Shown in pieces: positions 53,814 through 62,586 of a stretch of 64,000 bases of DNA. The DNA is from Streptomyces sp. Ncost-T10-10d (lineage in GTDB: Bacteria; Actinomycetota; Actinomycetes; Streptomycetales; Streptomycetaceae): positions 31,189 through 95,188 of the forward strand of contig NZ_FMDF01000149.1 of NCBI RefSeq assembly GCF_900091955.1, written 5' to 3'. The stretch's first letter is position 1, and each line of letters starts with the position of its first letter. Position numbers and translations under genes: made by a program. The notes beneath the pieces were generated by a model. It was not told the DNA's origin and did not search any database. It was given only the letters and a program-made list of their open reading frames with translations.

Positions 53814-55397
53814 ATGACCGTTGTGGACGAAACCCCGGGCGAGCCGAGCGACACCCGTGGCCGTGTGGCCGAACTGCTGGCGCTGCGCGAGCAGGCCCGG
53901 CGCGGACCGAGTGACCGGGCGACCGAGGCGCAGCACGCCAAGGGCAAGCTGACGGCGCGTGAGCGCATTGAGCTGTTGGTCGACCCGGGTTCGTTCAAGG
54001 AGGTCGAGCAGCTTCGCCGGCACCGGGCGACCGGCTTCGGCCTGGAGCAGAAGAAGCCGTACACCGACGGTGTCATCACCGGCTGGGGTACGGTCGACGG
54101 CCGCACGGTCTTCGTCTACGCGCACGACTTCCGGATCTTCGGCGGTGCGCTGGGCGAGGCCCATGCCACCAAGATCCACAAGATCATGGACATGGCCATC
54201 TCGGCCGGTGCCCCGCTGGTCTCGCTGAACGACGGCGCGGGCGCCCGCATCCAGGAGGGCGTCAGCGCGCTCGCCGGATACGGCGGGATCTTCCAGCGCA
54301 ACACCCGGGCCTCCGGTGTCATCCCGCAGATCAGCGTGATGCTCGGCCCGTGCGCGGGCGGCGCGGCCTACTCCCCGGCGCTCACCGACTTCGTGTTCAT
54401 GGTCCGCGAGACCTCCCAGATGTTCATCACCGGACCGGACGTCGTGAAGGCGGTCACCGGTGAGGAGATCAGCCAGAACGGCCTCGGCGGCGCCGATGTG
54501 CACGCCGAGACCTCGGGCGTCGCGCACTTCGCGTACGACGACGAGGAGACCTGCATCGCCGAGGTCCGCTACCTGATCGGGATGCTGCCGTCCAACAACC
54601 GGGAGAACCCGCCCACCGTGGCGAGCGACGACCCGGCCGACCGGCGCGGCGACGTCCTGCTCGACCTGGTGCCGGCCGACGGCAACCGCCCGTACGACAT
54701 GCACAAGGTCATCGAGGAGCTCGTCGACGACGGCGACTACCTGGAGATCCACGAGCGCTGGGCCCGCAACATCATCTGCGCCCTGGCCCGTCTGGACGGC
54801 CAGGTCGTCGGCATCGTCGCCAACCAGCCGCAGTCCCTCGCCGGTGTCCTGGACATCGAGGCGTCGGAGAAGGCGGCCCGGTTCGTCCAGATGTGTGATG
54901 CATTCAACATTCCCATCATCACTCTTCTGGACGTACCCGGCTTTCTCCCCGGGGTGGATCAGGAGCACGGTGGAATCATTCGACACGGTGCGAAGCTGCT
55001 CTACGCGTACTGCAACGCCACTGTGCCGAGGATCTCGCTGATCCTGCGCAAGGCCTACGGCGGTGCGTACATCGTGATGGACAGCCAGTCCATCGGTGCG
55101 GATCTGACCTACGCCTGGCCGACCAACGAGATCGCGGTGATGGGCGCCGAAGGTGCCGCCAACGTCATCTTCCGTCGGCAGATCGCCGACGCCGAGGACC
55201 CGGAGGCCATGCGGACCCGCATGGTCAAGGAGTACAAGGCCGAACTGATGCACCCGTACTACGCGGCCGAGCGCGGCCTGGTCGACGACGTCATCGACCC
55301 TGCCGAGACCCGCGAGGTGCTGATCGCCTCGCTCGCCATGCTCCGCGCCAAGCACGCCGACCTGCCGTCCCGCAAGCACGGCAACCCCCCGCAGTAG
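53814..55397 (+). CDS. accB: Acetyl-CoA carboxylase carboxyltransferase (beta) subunit
   Basis: Carboxyltransferase of the actinobacterial acyl-CoA carboxylase, transferring carboxyl from biotin to acyl-CoA to supply malonyl-CoA for fatty acids and polyketides. The 527-residue protein shows both crotonase-like halves: RIFGGALGEAHATKIHKIMD, NDGAGARIQEGVSALAGYGG, GPCAGGAAYSPALTDF, DVPGFLPGVDQEHGGIIRHG and RKAYGGAYIVMDSQSIGADL. The residue in GGAYIVM is Ile420. In S. coelicolor, Ile at this site marks acetyl-CoA specificity (AccB) and Asp marks propionyl-CoA (PccB). It is followed by the epsilon gene, which fits AccB/AccE. Confidence 0.93.
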   Translation: MTVVDETPGEPSDTRGRVAELLALREQARRGPSDRATEAQHAKGKLTARERIELLVDPGSFKEVEQLRRHRATGFGLEQKKPYTDGVITGWGTVDGRTVFVYAHDFRIFGGALGEAHATKIHKIMDMAISAGAPLVSLNDGAGARIQEGVSALAGYGGIFQRNTRASGVIPQISVMLGPCAGGAAYSPALTDFVFMVRETSQMFITGPDVVKAVTGEEISQNGLGGADVHAETSGVAHFAYDDEETCIAEVRYLIGMLPSNNRENPPTVASDDPADRRGDVLLDLVPADGNRPYDMHKVIEELVDDGDYLEIHERWARNIICALARLDGQVVGIVANQPQSLAGVLDIEASEKAARFVQMCDAFNIPIITLLDVPGFLPGVDQEHGGIIRHGAKLLYAYCNATVPRISLILRKAYGGAYIVMDSQSIGADLTYAWPTNEIAVMGAEGAANVIFRRQIADAEDPEAMRTRMVKEYKAELMHPYYAAERGLVDDVIDPAETREVLIASLAMLRAKHADLPSRKHGNPPQ

Positions 55398-55463
55398 TCC
55401 GCGGCTGTCGCAGCCACCCTGCCGAGCCCGCGAAGACCTGCCGAGAAGACGGAGAAACCACCC

Positions 55464-55667
55464 ATGAGCACTGCCGCCGAGTCCGTGCTGCGTGTCGAGA
55501 AGGGTCTTGCCGACCCCGAGGAACTGGCCGCCATAACCGCGGTCCTGCTCGCCCGCGCCGCTGCCCAGCCCGCAGCGACCCCCGCCCACCGTGGCCGCAG
55601 CACCGCCGGATGGCGCCGCCTGGAACGCACCCCGGGCTTCCGCGCCCCGCACTCCTGGCAGGGCTGA
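55464..55667 (+). CDS. accE: Acyl-CoA carboxylase epsilon subunit
   Basis: A 67-residue regulatory subunit, typical of actinobacterial acyl-CoA carboxylases, needed for full carboxylase activity. It reads VLRVEKGLADPEELAAITAV, then an Ala-rich helix, and ends WRRLERTPGFRAPHSWQG, the usual Trp-containing tail. ACGGAGAA precedes the ATG. It lies 66 bp after accB and shares its terminator. Confidence 0.92.
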   Translation: MSTAAESVLRVEKGLADPEELAAITAVLLARAAAQPAATPAHRGRSTAGWRRLERTPGFRAPHSWQG

Positions 55668-55680
55668 CAGACGCTCTCAT

Positions 55681-55796
55681 GCGTGAGGCCCCGCACTCCT
55701 CCGGGAGTGCGGGGCCTCACGCATTGCGCGACTTTCGACCACGCTCCGTCGTCGAACGCCGGGCAGGCTCGGAAGTCGAGCCTGCCCGGCGTTCGA
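55681..55796. terminator. Pair of strong convergent terminators
   Basis: The first hairpin (55681-55722) has an 18-bp stem, GCGTGAGGCCCCGCACTC/GAGTGCGGGGCCTCACGC. The second (55752-55796) has a 20-bp perfect stem starting TCGAACGCCGGGC with 5-nt loop. They separate accE (plus) from the conservon (minus). Confidence 0.85.
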
Positions 55797-55830
55797 GGAC
55801 ACGACGGCTGCCGGACGACCCGGCGGACCC

Positions 55831-56412
55831 CTACCGCAACCGAGCCATCAGCGCATGCTCCACCAGCGTGATCAGCGCACTCTTGGCATCCGCACGGTGC
55901 CGTGCGTCCGTCGTGAGAATCGGCGTGTCGGGTCCGATCTGGAGTGCTTCGCGGACCTCGTCGGGGGTGTAGGGCTGGTGTCCGTCGAAGCCGTTGAGGG
56001 CGATGACGAAGGGGAGTCCGCTGTTCTCGAAGTAGTCGACGGCGGGGAAGCAGTCGGCGAGGCGGCGGGTGTCGACGAGGACGACGGCGCCGATGGCGCC
56101 GCGGACCAGGTCGTCCCACATGAACCAGAAGCGGTCCTGTCCGGGCGTACCGAAGAGGTACAGGATCAGGTCCTGGTCGAGCGTGATGCGGCCGAAGTCC
56201 ATCGCCACCGTCGTGGTGGTCTTGTCCCCGGTGTGCGTCAGATCGTCGATGCCCGCGGACGCGGACGTCATCACGGCTTCGGTGCGCAGCGGATTGATCT
56301 CCGAAACGGCACCGACGAACGTGGTCTTACCCACGCCGAAGCCCCCTGCCACCACGATCTTCGCGGAGGTAGTGGAGCGGGCTGCTCCGCCGCTAGAGCT
56401 TGCGAAGTCCAC
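55831..56412 (-). CDS. cvnD: Conservon GTPase-like protein CvnD (first conservon)
   Basis: A 193-residue small GTP-binding protein of the MglA/Rab-like conservon family. P-loop AGGFGVGKTT (about 22-31), switch TVAMDFGRITLD, G3-like LFGTPGQDRFWFMW, and ALNGFDGHQPYTP in place of the NKxD motif. It works with CvnA-C as a membrane-associated heterocomplex like a eukaryotic G-protein system. The GTG start overlaps cvnC by 20 bp. It differs from the second cvnD by only five residues. Confidence 0.92.
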   Translation of the reverse strand: MDFASSSGGAARSTTSAKIVVAGGFGVGKTTFVGAVSEINPLRTEAVMTSASAGIDDLTHTGDKTTTTVAMDFGRITLDQDLILYLFGTPGQDRFWFMWDDLVRGAIGAVVLVDTRRLADCFPAVDYFENSGLPFVIALNGFDGHQPYTPDEVREALQIGPDTPILTTDARHRADAKSALITLVEHALMARLR

Positions 56413-56998
56413 TGAGCACCCTTTCGAGCAGTGTCACATCTGGCTGGCCGCCGGCGGACTCGTCGCCGCCGGGCTGATGGATAGCGACGAGTCCGGCCTC
56501 TGCCAGGTCGGCTACGAGGATCCGGGCAACGCCGAGCGGGATCGAGAGCAGTGCCGAAATCTCGGCGACCGACTTGATCTCGATGCACAGCCGGCAGATC
56601 CGCTGGTGCTCGGGCAACTGCCCTTGCAGCCGGGACGGATCGGCCGTGGTACTGACCAACGCCTCAATGGCGAGTTGGTAGCGCGGTCGGGTCCGGCCGC
56701 CGGTCATGGCGTACGGACGGACCAGCGGATTGTGCGCGGCCGGTGCGGCCGGTTCGGGGGCCTGCCGCGGCTGTACGGGCTGAATACGGGGCGACTGGGG
56801 CGAGTCGTAGCGGTGCGGCCGCTGCGGAGGCCACCCGGGACCTGGCTGAGCGCCCTGCGGAGGCTGCGAATAGGGCTGATACGGCTGCTGTGCGCCCTGT
56901 CTGCTGGGTGCGGAGGGGAAGTTGAAACGATTGTCCCCGTGCTCACCCGGCACGTTCTGACCACCGTCGTACCGGTGTCCGCCTGGGGGTGTTGCCAC
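56393..56998 (-). CDS. cvnC: Conservon DUF742 protein CvnC (first conservon)
   Basis: A 201-residue protein. A Pro/Gln-rich disordered first half (to about 88) is followed by the DUF742 winged-helix-like domain (LVRPYAMTGGRTRPRYQLAI, EALVSTTADP, ICIEIKSVAEISALL-type region, GVARILVADLAEAGLVAIH, LLERVLSGLRKL). GTG start with GGAGGA 4 nt upstream. The first half is 70 residues longer than in the second copy. It may link CvnA/B to CvnD. Confidence 0.9.
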   Translation of the reverse strand: MATPPGGHRYDGGQNVPGEHGDNRFNFPSAPSRQGAQQPYQPYSQPPQGAQPGPGWPPQRPHRYDSPQSPRIQPVQPRQAPEPAAPAAHNPLVRPYAMTGGRTRPRYQLAIEALVSTTADPSRLQGQLPEHQRICRLCIEIKSVAEISALLSIPLGVARILVADLAEAGLVAIHQPGGDESAGGQPDVTLLERVLSGLRKL

Positions 56999-57087
56999 GA
57001 TTCCTCCTCCGCTTGCCGGTCCCGATCCCAGTGGGTCCGCGCCACCGCACCTTATGACTCGGTGGCGCGAAACGCACTGTCTGTCTA

Positions 57088-57510
57088 CTAGTTAAGAAGA
57101 CTTCCCTGAAGTTCGGCCCGGAGGTCCGGGGTGAGGACGGTGCCCGCACGATCGACAAGCAGGGCCATTTCGTACCCGACCAGGCCGATGTCGGCGTCCG
57201 GGTGGGCGAGCACGGCCAGCGAGGATCCGTCGGAGATGGACATGATGAAGAGGAACCCGCGTTCCATCTCCACAACTGTCTGATTCACGGCGCCGCCTTC
57301 GAAGATCCGGGAGGCGCCCGCGGTCAGCGAGGTCAGACCGGAGGCGACAGCCGCCAGCTGGTCCGCGCGGTCGCGCGGGAAACCTTCGGACATGGCCAGC
57401 AGGAGTCCGTCGGCGGAGACCACCACCGTGTGCGACACCCCGGGGGTGTTGTCCACGAAGTTGGTGATCAACCAGTTCAGATTCTGCGCCGCCTGGCTCA
57501 TCGGGCTCAC
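57088..57510 (-). CDS. cvnB: Conservon roadblock/LC7 protein CvnB (first conservon)
   Basis: A 140-residue roadblock/LC7 protein, as in MglB-type GTPase activators. It reads LNWLITNFVDNTPGVSHTVV, SADGLLLAMSEGFPRDRADQ, LAAVASGLTSLTAGASRIFE and SISDGSSLAVLAHPDADIGL. The GTG at 57510 has AGGAG 7 nt upstream and follows the cvnA stop by one base. It differs from the second cvnB at three positions. Confidence 0.92.
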   Translation of the reverse strand: MSPMSQAAQNLNWLITNFVDNTPGVSHTVVVSADGLLLAMSEGFPRDRADQLAAVASGLTSLTAGASRIFEGGAVNQTVVEMERGFLFIMSISDGSSLAVLAHPDADIGLVGYEMALLVDRAGTVLTPDLRAELQGSLLN

Positions 57511-57511
57511 A

Positions 57512-60500
57512 CTAACGCTCCTGGTTGTAGGTATTACTTGCGTCCGAACCCGCGTTACGTCCCCGCAGTACGCCCCGCCGCAGGTTGCTCAACCTGCCGC
57601 GGACGTCCTCGGGGGCGCGGGAGACCTGAGGGCCGTCCTGCCGGGTCTGCTCCGCCGTGCCCTCGACCAGATTGGCCTTGGGCACCCGCCGGGGAAGTCC
57701 GGACGGGGTGACCCCGCCGGCCTTCGGCTCCCGGAGCTTCTCGGCCCGCTCCCAGCGCTCGTCGTTCGCCGAGCGCCAGTCGTCGGAGCCGTTCCCGTTC
57801 TGCTGCGCAGGCGACTGCCGCTGTGGCAGTTCCTGCTGCGGCTGTTGCTGCTCGGCGGTGGGCCGGTTGTTCCCGCGGCCGGTGGGCTGCCAGTGCTGCT
57901 GACCGCCCCGGCGCGGCAGACCGGCGTCGGTCAGCTCGTGGCCAGGGTTCGGGGTGGGTCCCGGACGGTCGAAGCCTACGCGTTCCTGCGGCTCGGCGGG
58001 GGTGCTTGGGGCAGATTCCGCTTCGACCTCAGCCGGCGGCTCATACGCGCCCTGGTAGGCGTCCTGATTCGGCCACCCGTCCTGGTGGGGCTGGGGAGCG
58101 AACTGCTCCTCGTGAGACGGCTGCGGGACCTCACCGGCCGCATAGGCAGCCTCCGCATAGCCGCCCTGATGAGCGTGGTCGGGCTGCTCGGCGAAGCCCG
58201 TGTCGCCGCGGTAGGGGTCGTAGCCGCCCTCGTACGAGGCCTGTTCGTACTGCTCCTGCTGCAGGGCCTGCTGCGGCTCCTGGGCGTACCTGTTCCCGGC
58301 GTACCCATTGTCGGCGTACTCGTTCCCGGCGGGCTGGTTCGCTGCGTACTGCTCCTGCGGGAACTGCGGGCGCTCGCCGACCGTCTGTGCCTCCAGCGCG
58401 GCCCGGCGCTCCTCACGTATCAGCGAGCGGCCCACCGGGTCCAGCTGCGCGGTGTCCACCGACTGCTGCTCGTAGCGCGAGTCGTCGAAGCCGAGCTCCG
58501 CCGCCGTGCGCATCTGGGGCTGGTGCGGCAGCTGTTCGAAGGTCTGCTGCTGCGGAATGATCGAGGAGACGGTGAAGTCGTCCTGCGCGGCGACCGGTTC
58601 GCCACCGCCACCGCCACCGTGGGTGATGGCGTCCGGCAGCATGACGAGCGAGGTCGTTCCGGCCTGTTCGCCCGAGGGGCGCAGCTGGACCCGGATGCCG
58701 TGCCGGTCGGCGAGCCGGCCGACCACGAACAGGCCCATCCGCTGGGACACCGCGGCGTCCACGGTCGGCGGGTTGGCCAGCTTGTGGTTGATGTCGGCGA
58801 AGTCCTCGGCGGTCAGGCCGATGCCCTTGTCGTGGATCTCGATCACCACGCGGCTGTCGGGCAGCCGGGTCGCTGTGACCCGCACCTTGGTCTGCGGCGA
58901 GGAGAACGTGGTGGCGTTCTCCAGCAGCTCGGCCAGCAGGTGCACGAGGTCGGTGACGGACTGGCCGTGGATCTCGGTCTCCGGCACCCCGGAGAGCTCG
59001 ATGCGCTCGTACGACTCCACCTCGGAGGAGGCAGCCCGCAACACGTCGACCAGCGGGACCGGCTGGTTCCAGCGGCGGCCCGGCTCCTCGCCGGCGAGGA
59101 CGAGGAGGTTCTCGCCGTTGCGGCGCATACGGGTGGCCAGGTGGTCCAGCCGGAAGAGGTTCTCCAGCTGGTCCGGGTCGGCCTCGTTGTTCTCCAGGTC
59201 GGTGATGAGGGTCAGCTGGCCCTCGATCAGCGACTGGTTGCGACGCGACAGGTTGGTGAAGATCGCGTTGACGTTGCCCCGCAGCATGGCCTGCTCGGCC
59301 GCCAGCCGGACCGCCTCGCGGTGCACCTGGTCGAAGGCGCGGGCGACCTCACCGATCTCGTCGCGGCTGTCGATCGGGATCGGCTGGACGCGGGTGTCGA
59401 CCCGGCCCGGATCGGTCCTGGAGAGCTGGTCGACCAGCATCGGCAGCCGCTGCTCGGCGATCCCGAAGGCGGCCGTACGCAGCCGGCGCATCGAGCGGCT
59501 CATCTGCCGGGCCATCAGCCCGGCCACGACGAAGGCGGCCAGCAGAGCGACGATCACGACGGCGGCGTTGATGAAGGCGTCGTTCTTGGCGCTGGACGAG
59601 ATGTCCGCGGCCTCGGTCACGGCCTTGTCGACGAGCTCGTCCTCGACCGTGGTGTAGCCGTCGAACTTGGCGGTGGCAGCCGCCATCCAGGTCTCGGGCG
59701 TGATGCCCTTCGCGGCCAGCTTCTCGGGCGACTTGCCCTGCCCGATCTGCTGGGCCATGCCGTCGAAGACCGAGCCGTCGATGCTGGGCGGCGCGACGAA
59801 CGGGACACCCGCGGCGTCGGCCTGCTCCTTCGCCTTCTTCAGTTTCTTCGCGCCGTCGGCCGACTTGGCGGCCATGACCTGCCTCAGCCGGGCGGCGTCG
59901 GCCTCCGTACCACCGGAGACGAACTCACCGAGCGCGATCTGCTCCAGGTAGTTGTACGAGCCGAAGGCCTTGACCTGGGCGTCGAACTTGGCGTTCTCCT
60001 GGCTCGGACGCACCAGCAGATGCATGCCGATGGAGCGCTGAAGCGATTCTGCAGCCTTGGCGAGTTCGATCGCGTAGACCGTACGGCCGTAGCTGGTGAT
60101 GTTGCCGGTGCCCAGCCCCAGCTCGTTGCAGAACTCCATCAGGGAGTGCTGGACCTTGACGTAGCCCTCTTCCGTCTTCACCGGGTCCATGGCCTCGGCG
60201 TAGGCGGCCTTGCGCAGCTCGGGGAGCTTGGGCTCCTCCAGCCGGAACAGCTGAAGACGCCGCTCCAGGCCCTGCTTCTTGGGCATGGCCTTCACGGCCG
60301 TGTCGAACTTGGCCGCGGCCGCGTCGGTGGCGGCCCGGACCTCGTCGATGACAGCGGCGTCACGCTTGTTCGACAGCAGAGGCTGAGCGGAGAGGTCACG
60401 CTCATTGAGGAGCGCCTGACCGTACACGGAGGCCGCGCGCACGATCAGCGCGGTCTTCTCGGCGTCCTGCGCCTCCCGCCAGGTGTCGATCGACCCCTTC

Positions 60501-60718
60501 ACCTGGAAGCCGCCCATGACCAGGCCGACCAGCACCGGGATCAGGAGGATCGCGTTCAGCCGGGTGGGCACCCGCCAGTTGCGCGGGGACAGCCGACTGC
60601 TGCTGCCACCGGACGCCACTGCCCCGGGCGCATCGGCAGGCGACGCCGCGGCGCGCGGCGGCGGGGTGAAGTTGCCCCGCTCCTGCTGCGCCGCGGAGCC
60701 CTCGTTGCTTCGCCTCAC
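57512..60718 (-). CDS. cvnA: Conservon sensor kinase-like protein CvnA (first conservon)
   Basis: A 1068-residue membrane protein resembling a histidine kinase. First helix at about 55-75 (LNAILLIPVLVGLVMGGFQV). An extracytoplasmic nitrate-sensing (NIT) domain follows to about 375. Second helix at about 381-402, then HAMP (MSRSMRRLRTAAFGIAEQRL), then LDHLATRMRRNGENLLVLAG near 525. The HATPase domain is at about 557-698 (LLAELLENATTFSSPQTKVR, EIHDKGIGL, MGLFVVGRLADRHGIRVQLR). The remaining 370 residues are a Gln/Pro-rich tail ending with PSGLPRRVPKANLVEGTAEQ and VRGRLSNLRRGV. GTG start. Confidence 0.92.
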   Translation of the reverse strand: MRRSNEGSAAQQERGNFTPPPRAAASPADAPGAVASGGSSSRLSPRNWRVPTRLNAILLIPVLVGLVMGGFQVKGSIDTWREAQDAEKTALIVRAASVYGQALLNERDLSAQPLLSNKRDAAVIDEVRAATDAAAAKFDTAVKAMPKKQGLERRLQLFRLEEPKLPELRKAAYAEAMDPVKTEEGYVKVQHSLMEFCNELGLGTGNITSYGRTVYAIELAKAAESLQRSIGMHLLVRPSQENAKFDAQVKAFGSYNYLEQIALGEFVSGGTEADAARLRQVMAAKSADGAKKLKKAKEQADAAGVPFVAPPSIDGSVFDGMAQQIGQGKSPEKLAAKGITPETWMAAATAKFDGYTTVEDELVDKAVTEAADISSSAKNDAFINAAVVIVALLAAFVVAGLMARQMSRSMRRLRTAAFGIAEQRLPMLVDQLSRTDPGRVDTRVQPIPIDSRDEIGEVARAFDQVHREAVRLAAEQAMLRGNVNAIFTNLSRRNQSLIEGQLTLITDLENNEADPDQLENLFRLDHLATRMRRNGENLLVLAGEEPGRRWNQPVPLVDVLRAASSEVESYERIELSGVPETEIHGQSVTDLVHLLAELLENATTFSSPQTKVRVTATRLPDSRVVIEIHDKGIGLTAEDFADINHKLANPPTVDAAVSQRMGLFVVGRLADRHGIRVQLRPSGEQAGTTSLVMLPDAITHGGGGGGEPVAAQDDFTVSSIIPQQQTFEQLPHQPQMRTAAELGFDDSRYEQQSVDTAQLDPVGRSLIREERRAALEAQTVGERPQFPQEQYAANQPAGNEYADNGYAGNRYAQEPQQALQQEQYEQASYEGGYDPYRGDTGFAEQPDHAHQGGYAEAAYAAGEVPQPSHEEQFAPQPHQDGWPNQDAYQGAYEPPAEVEAESAPSTPAEPQERVGFDRPGPTPNPGHELTDAGLPRRGGQQHWQPTGRGNNRPTAEQQQPQQELPQRQSPAQQNGNGSDDWRSANDERWERAEKLREPKAGGVTPSGLPRRVPKANLVEGTAEQTRQDGPQVSRAPEDVRGRLSNLRRGVLRGRNAGSDASNTYNQER

Positions 60719-61065
60719 TCGACCAACAACCTCTCGGCGTCGGCACCTACGTTGTGCCGTTTTTTGTTCAGGGCCGTACTACTGGGGAGTTCGTCGAATT
60801 CCAGCACGGGGACCGGCCGCGTTCCAAACAGTCGGAACCAGCCATTCCGAGTGGTCCAGGCCTCAGATAAAACGGGCATAAAGAGCGAGCCCCGTCAAAA
60901 GGCGGGGCTCATGTGAGCACAGCGGTACCGATTGAATGCATCGGGTGTTGAACGCGGGACAATTCTCTGTCGAAACGTTATGAACACGGGGGCGGATCGT
61001 GTCAAAGGACACAGCCCACCCCCGTTTGGCTACGGTAACTGCCGTATATCAATACAGACTTGCGC
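60719..61065. other. Region between the two conservons
   Basis: 347 bp. It holds the promoter region of the first conservon near 60730-60790 and a hairpin GAGCCCCG/CGGGGCTC (60888-60911). The hairpin is followed on the minus strand by CTCTTTAT and probably terminates the second conservon. The stretch 60912-61065 is relatively A/T rich with no gene seen. Confidence 0.45.
60888..60911 (-). terminator. Terminator downstream of the second conservon
   Basis: An 8-bp perfect stem GAGCCCCG/CGGGGCTC with 8-nt loop, with a T-containing tail on the minus strand, lies 155 nt after the cvnD stop. Confidence 0.6.
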
Positions 61066-61647
61066 CTACTTCAGCCGTGCCATCAGAGCATGTTCGACGA
61101 GCGTGATGAGGCCGCTCTTGGCATCCGCACGGTGTCGTGCGTCCGTCGTGATGATGGGCGTGTCGGGTCCGATCTGGAGTGCTTCGCGGACCTCGTCGGG
61201 GGTGTAGGGCTGGTGTCCGTCGAAGCCGTTGAGGGCGATGACGAAGGGGAGTCCGCTGTTCTCGAAGTAGTCGACGGCGGGGAAGCAGTCGGCGAGGCGG
61301 CGGGTGTCGACGAGGACGACGGCGCCGATGGCGCCGCGGACCAGGTCGTCCCACATGAACCAGAAGCGGTCCTGTCCGGGCGTACCGAAGAGGTACAGGA
61401 TCAGGTCCTGGTCGAGCGTGATGCGGCCGAAGTCCATGGCGACGGTCGTCGTCGTCTTGCCGCCGGTGTGCGTCAAGTCGTCGATGCCCGCGGACGCGGA
61501 CGTCATCACGGCTTCCGTACGCAACGGGTTGATCTCCGAAACGGCACCGACGAACGTGGTCTTACCCACGCCGAAGCCCCCTGCCACCACGATCTTGGCC
61601 GAGGTGGTGGCGCGGGCCGCACCGCCGCTAGAGCTTGCGAAGTCCAC
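61066..61647 (-). CDS. cvnD: Conservon GTPase-like protein CvnD (second conservon)
   Basis: A 193-residue conservon GTPase, same motifs as the first copy (GGFGVGKTT, GTPGQDRFWFMWDDL, ALNGFDGHQPYTP). About 280 bp of the central coding DNA is identical to the first cvnD, although the flanking intergenic DNA is unrelated. It overlaps cvnC by 20 bp. Confidence 0.92.
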   Translation of the reverse strand: MDFASSSGGAARATTSAKIVVAGGFGVGKTTFVGAVSEINPLRTEAVMTSASAGIDDLTHTGGKTTTTVAMDFGRITLDQDLILYLFGTPGQDRFWFMWDDLVRGAIGAVVLVDTRRLADCFPAVDYFENSGLPFVIALNGFDGHQPYTPDEVREALQIGPDTPIITTDARHRADAKSGLITLVEHALMARLK

Positions 61648-62035
61648 TGAGCACCCTTTCGAGCAGCGTCACATCCGGCGCGCCGCCGGCCTCTCCATTG
61701 CCCGGCTGGTGGATGGCCACCATGCCGGCTTCCGCCAGGTCCGCGACAAGAATCCGGGCCACGCCGAGCGGCATCGACAGCAGCGCCGAGACCTCGGCCA
61801 CCGACTTGACCTCACGGCAGAGGTGGCAGATCCGCTGGTGCTCGGGGAGCAGCGTCCCCAGGTGCGCGGGGTCGGCCGTGGTGGAGACCAGCGCCTCGAT
61901 CGCGAGTTGGTAGCGCGGTCGGGTCCGGCCGCCGGTCATGGCATACGGACGGACCAGCGGCTGGTCGCCTTCGCCGTCGTACGACGCGTGGTGCAGTGCG
62001 CCGTACGGATCGGGTGAGGCGGGTGGCGGGGTCAT
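61628..62035 (-). CDS. cvnC: Conservon DUF742 protein CvnC (second conservon)
   Basis: A 135-residue DUF742 protein with a short N-terminal tail (MTPPPASPDPYGALHHASYD) then LVRPYAMTGGRTRPRYQLAI, ICHLCREVKSVAEVSALLSM and GVARILVADLAEAGMVAIHQ. It is shorter than the first copy because the Pro/Gln-rich region is missing. GGAGGA-type site before the ATG. Confidence 0.92.
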   Translation of the reverse strand: MTPPPASPDPYGALHHASYDGEGDQPLVRPYAMTGGRTRPRYQLAIEALVSTTADPAHLGTLLPEHQRICHLCREVKSVAEVSALLSMPLGVARILVADLAEAGMVAIHQPGNGEAGGAPDVTLLERVLSGLRKL

Positions 62036-62163
62036 GAATCCTCCGGGCGTGACAGCAAGGGGTCGGCTTGCCGTCTGAAGGGGCCGGTGGGGGCTCTAAG
62101 CGGCCGAACGGGCTGGGGATGAGGGCGTTGGGGCAATCGAGTCTGTCATCGATCCGCGGCCGC

Positions 62164-62586
62164 CTAGTGGAGCAGGCTGCCTTGGAGCTCGGCGCGCAGG
62201 TCCGGGGTGAGGACGGTGCCCGCACGGTCGACCAGGAGGGCCATTTCGTACCCGACCAGGCCGATGTCGGCGTCCGGGTGGGCGAGCACGGCCAGCGAGG
62301 AGCCGTCCGAAATGGACATCAGGAAGAGGAACCCGCGTTCCATCTCCACCACGGTCTGGCTGACGGCGCCGCCTTCGAAGATCCGGGAGGCGCCCGCGGT
62401 CAGCGAGGTCAGACCGGAGGCGACAGCCGCCAGCTGGTCCGCGCGGTCGCGCGGGAAACCTTCGGACATGGCCAGCAGGAGTCCGTCGGCGGAGACCACC
62501 ACCGTGTGCGACACCCCGGGGGTGTTGTCCACGAAGTTGGTGATCAACCAGTTCAGATTCTGCGCGGCCTGACTCATCGGGCTCAA
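62164..62586 (-). CDS. cvnB: Conservon roadblock/LC7 protein CvnB (second conservon)
   Basis: A 140-residue roadblock/LC7 protein, nearly identical to the first CvnB. The TTG at 62586 has GGAG 6 nt upstream, a better spacing than the ATG three codons later. It lies directly after the cvnA stop. A 128-bp gap without a gene separates it from cvnC. Confidence 0.9.
   Translation of the reverse strand: MSPMSQAAQNLNWLITNFVDNTPGVSHTVVVSADGLLLAMSEGFPRDRADQLAAVASGLTSLTAGASRIFEGGAVSQTVVEMERGFLFLMSISDGSSLAVLAHPDADIGLVGYEMALLVDRAGTVLTPDLRAELQGSLLH

Noticed and set aside
57392..60916. 1174-aa plus-strand frame over the first cvnA
   Set aside because: Leu/Val/Gly-rich mirror of the confident minus-strand sensor gene.
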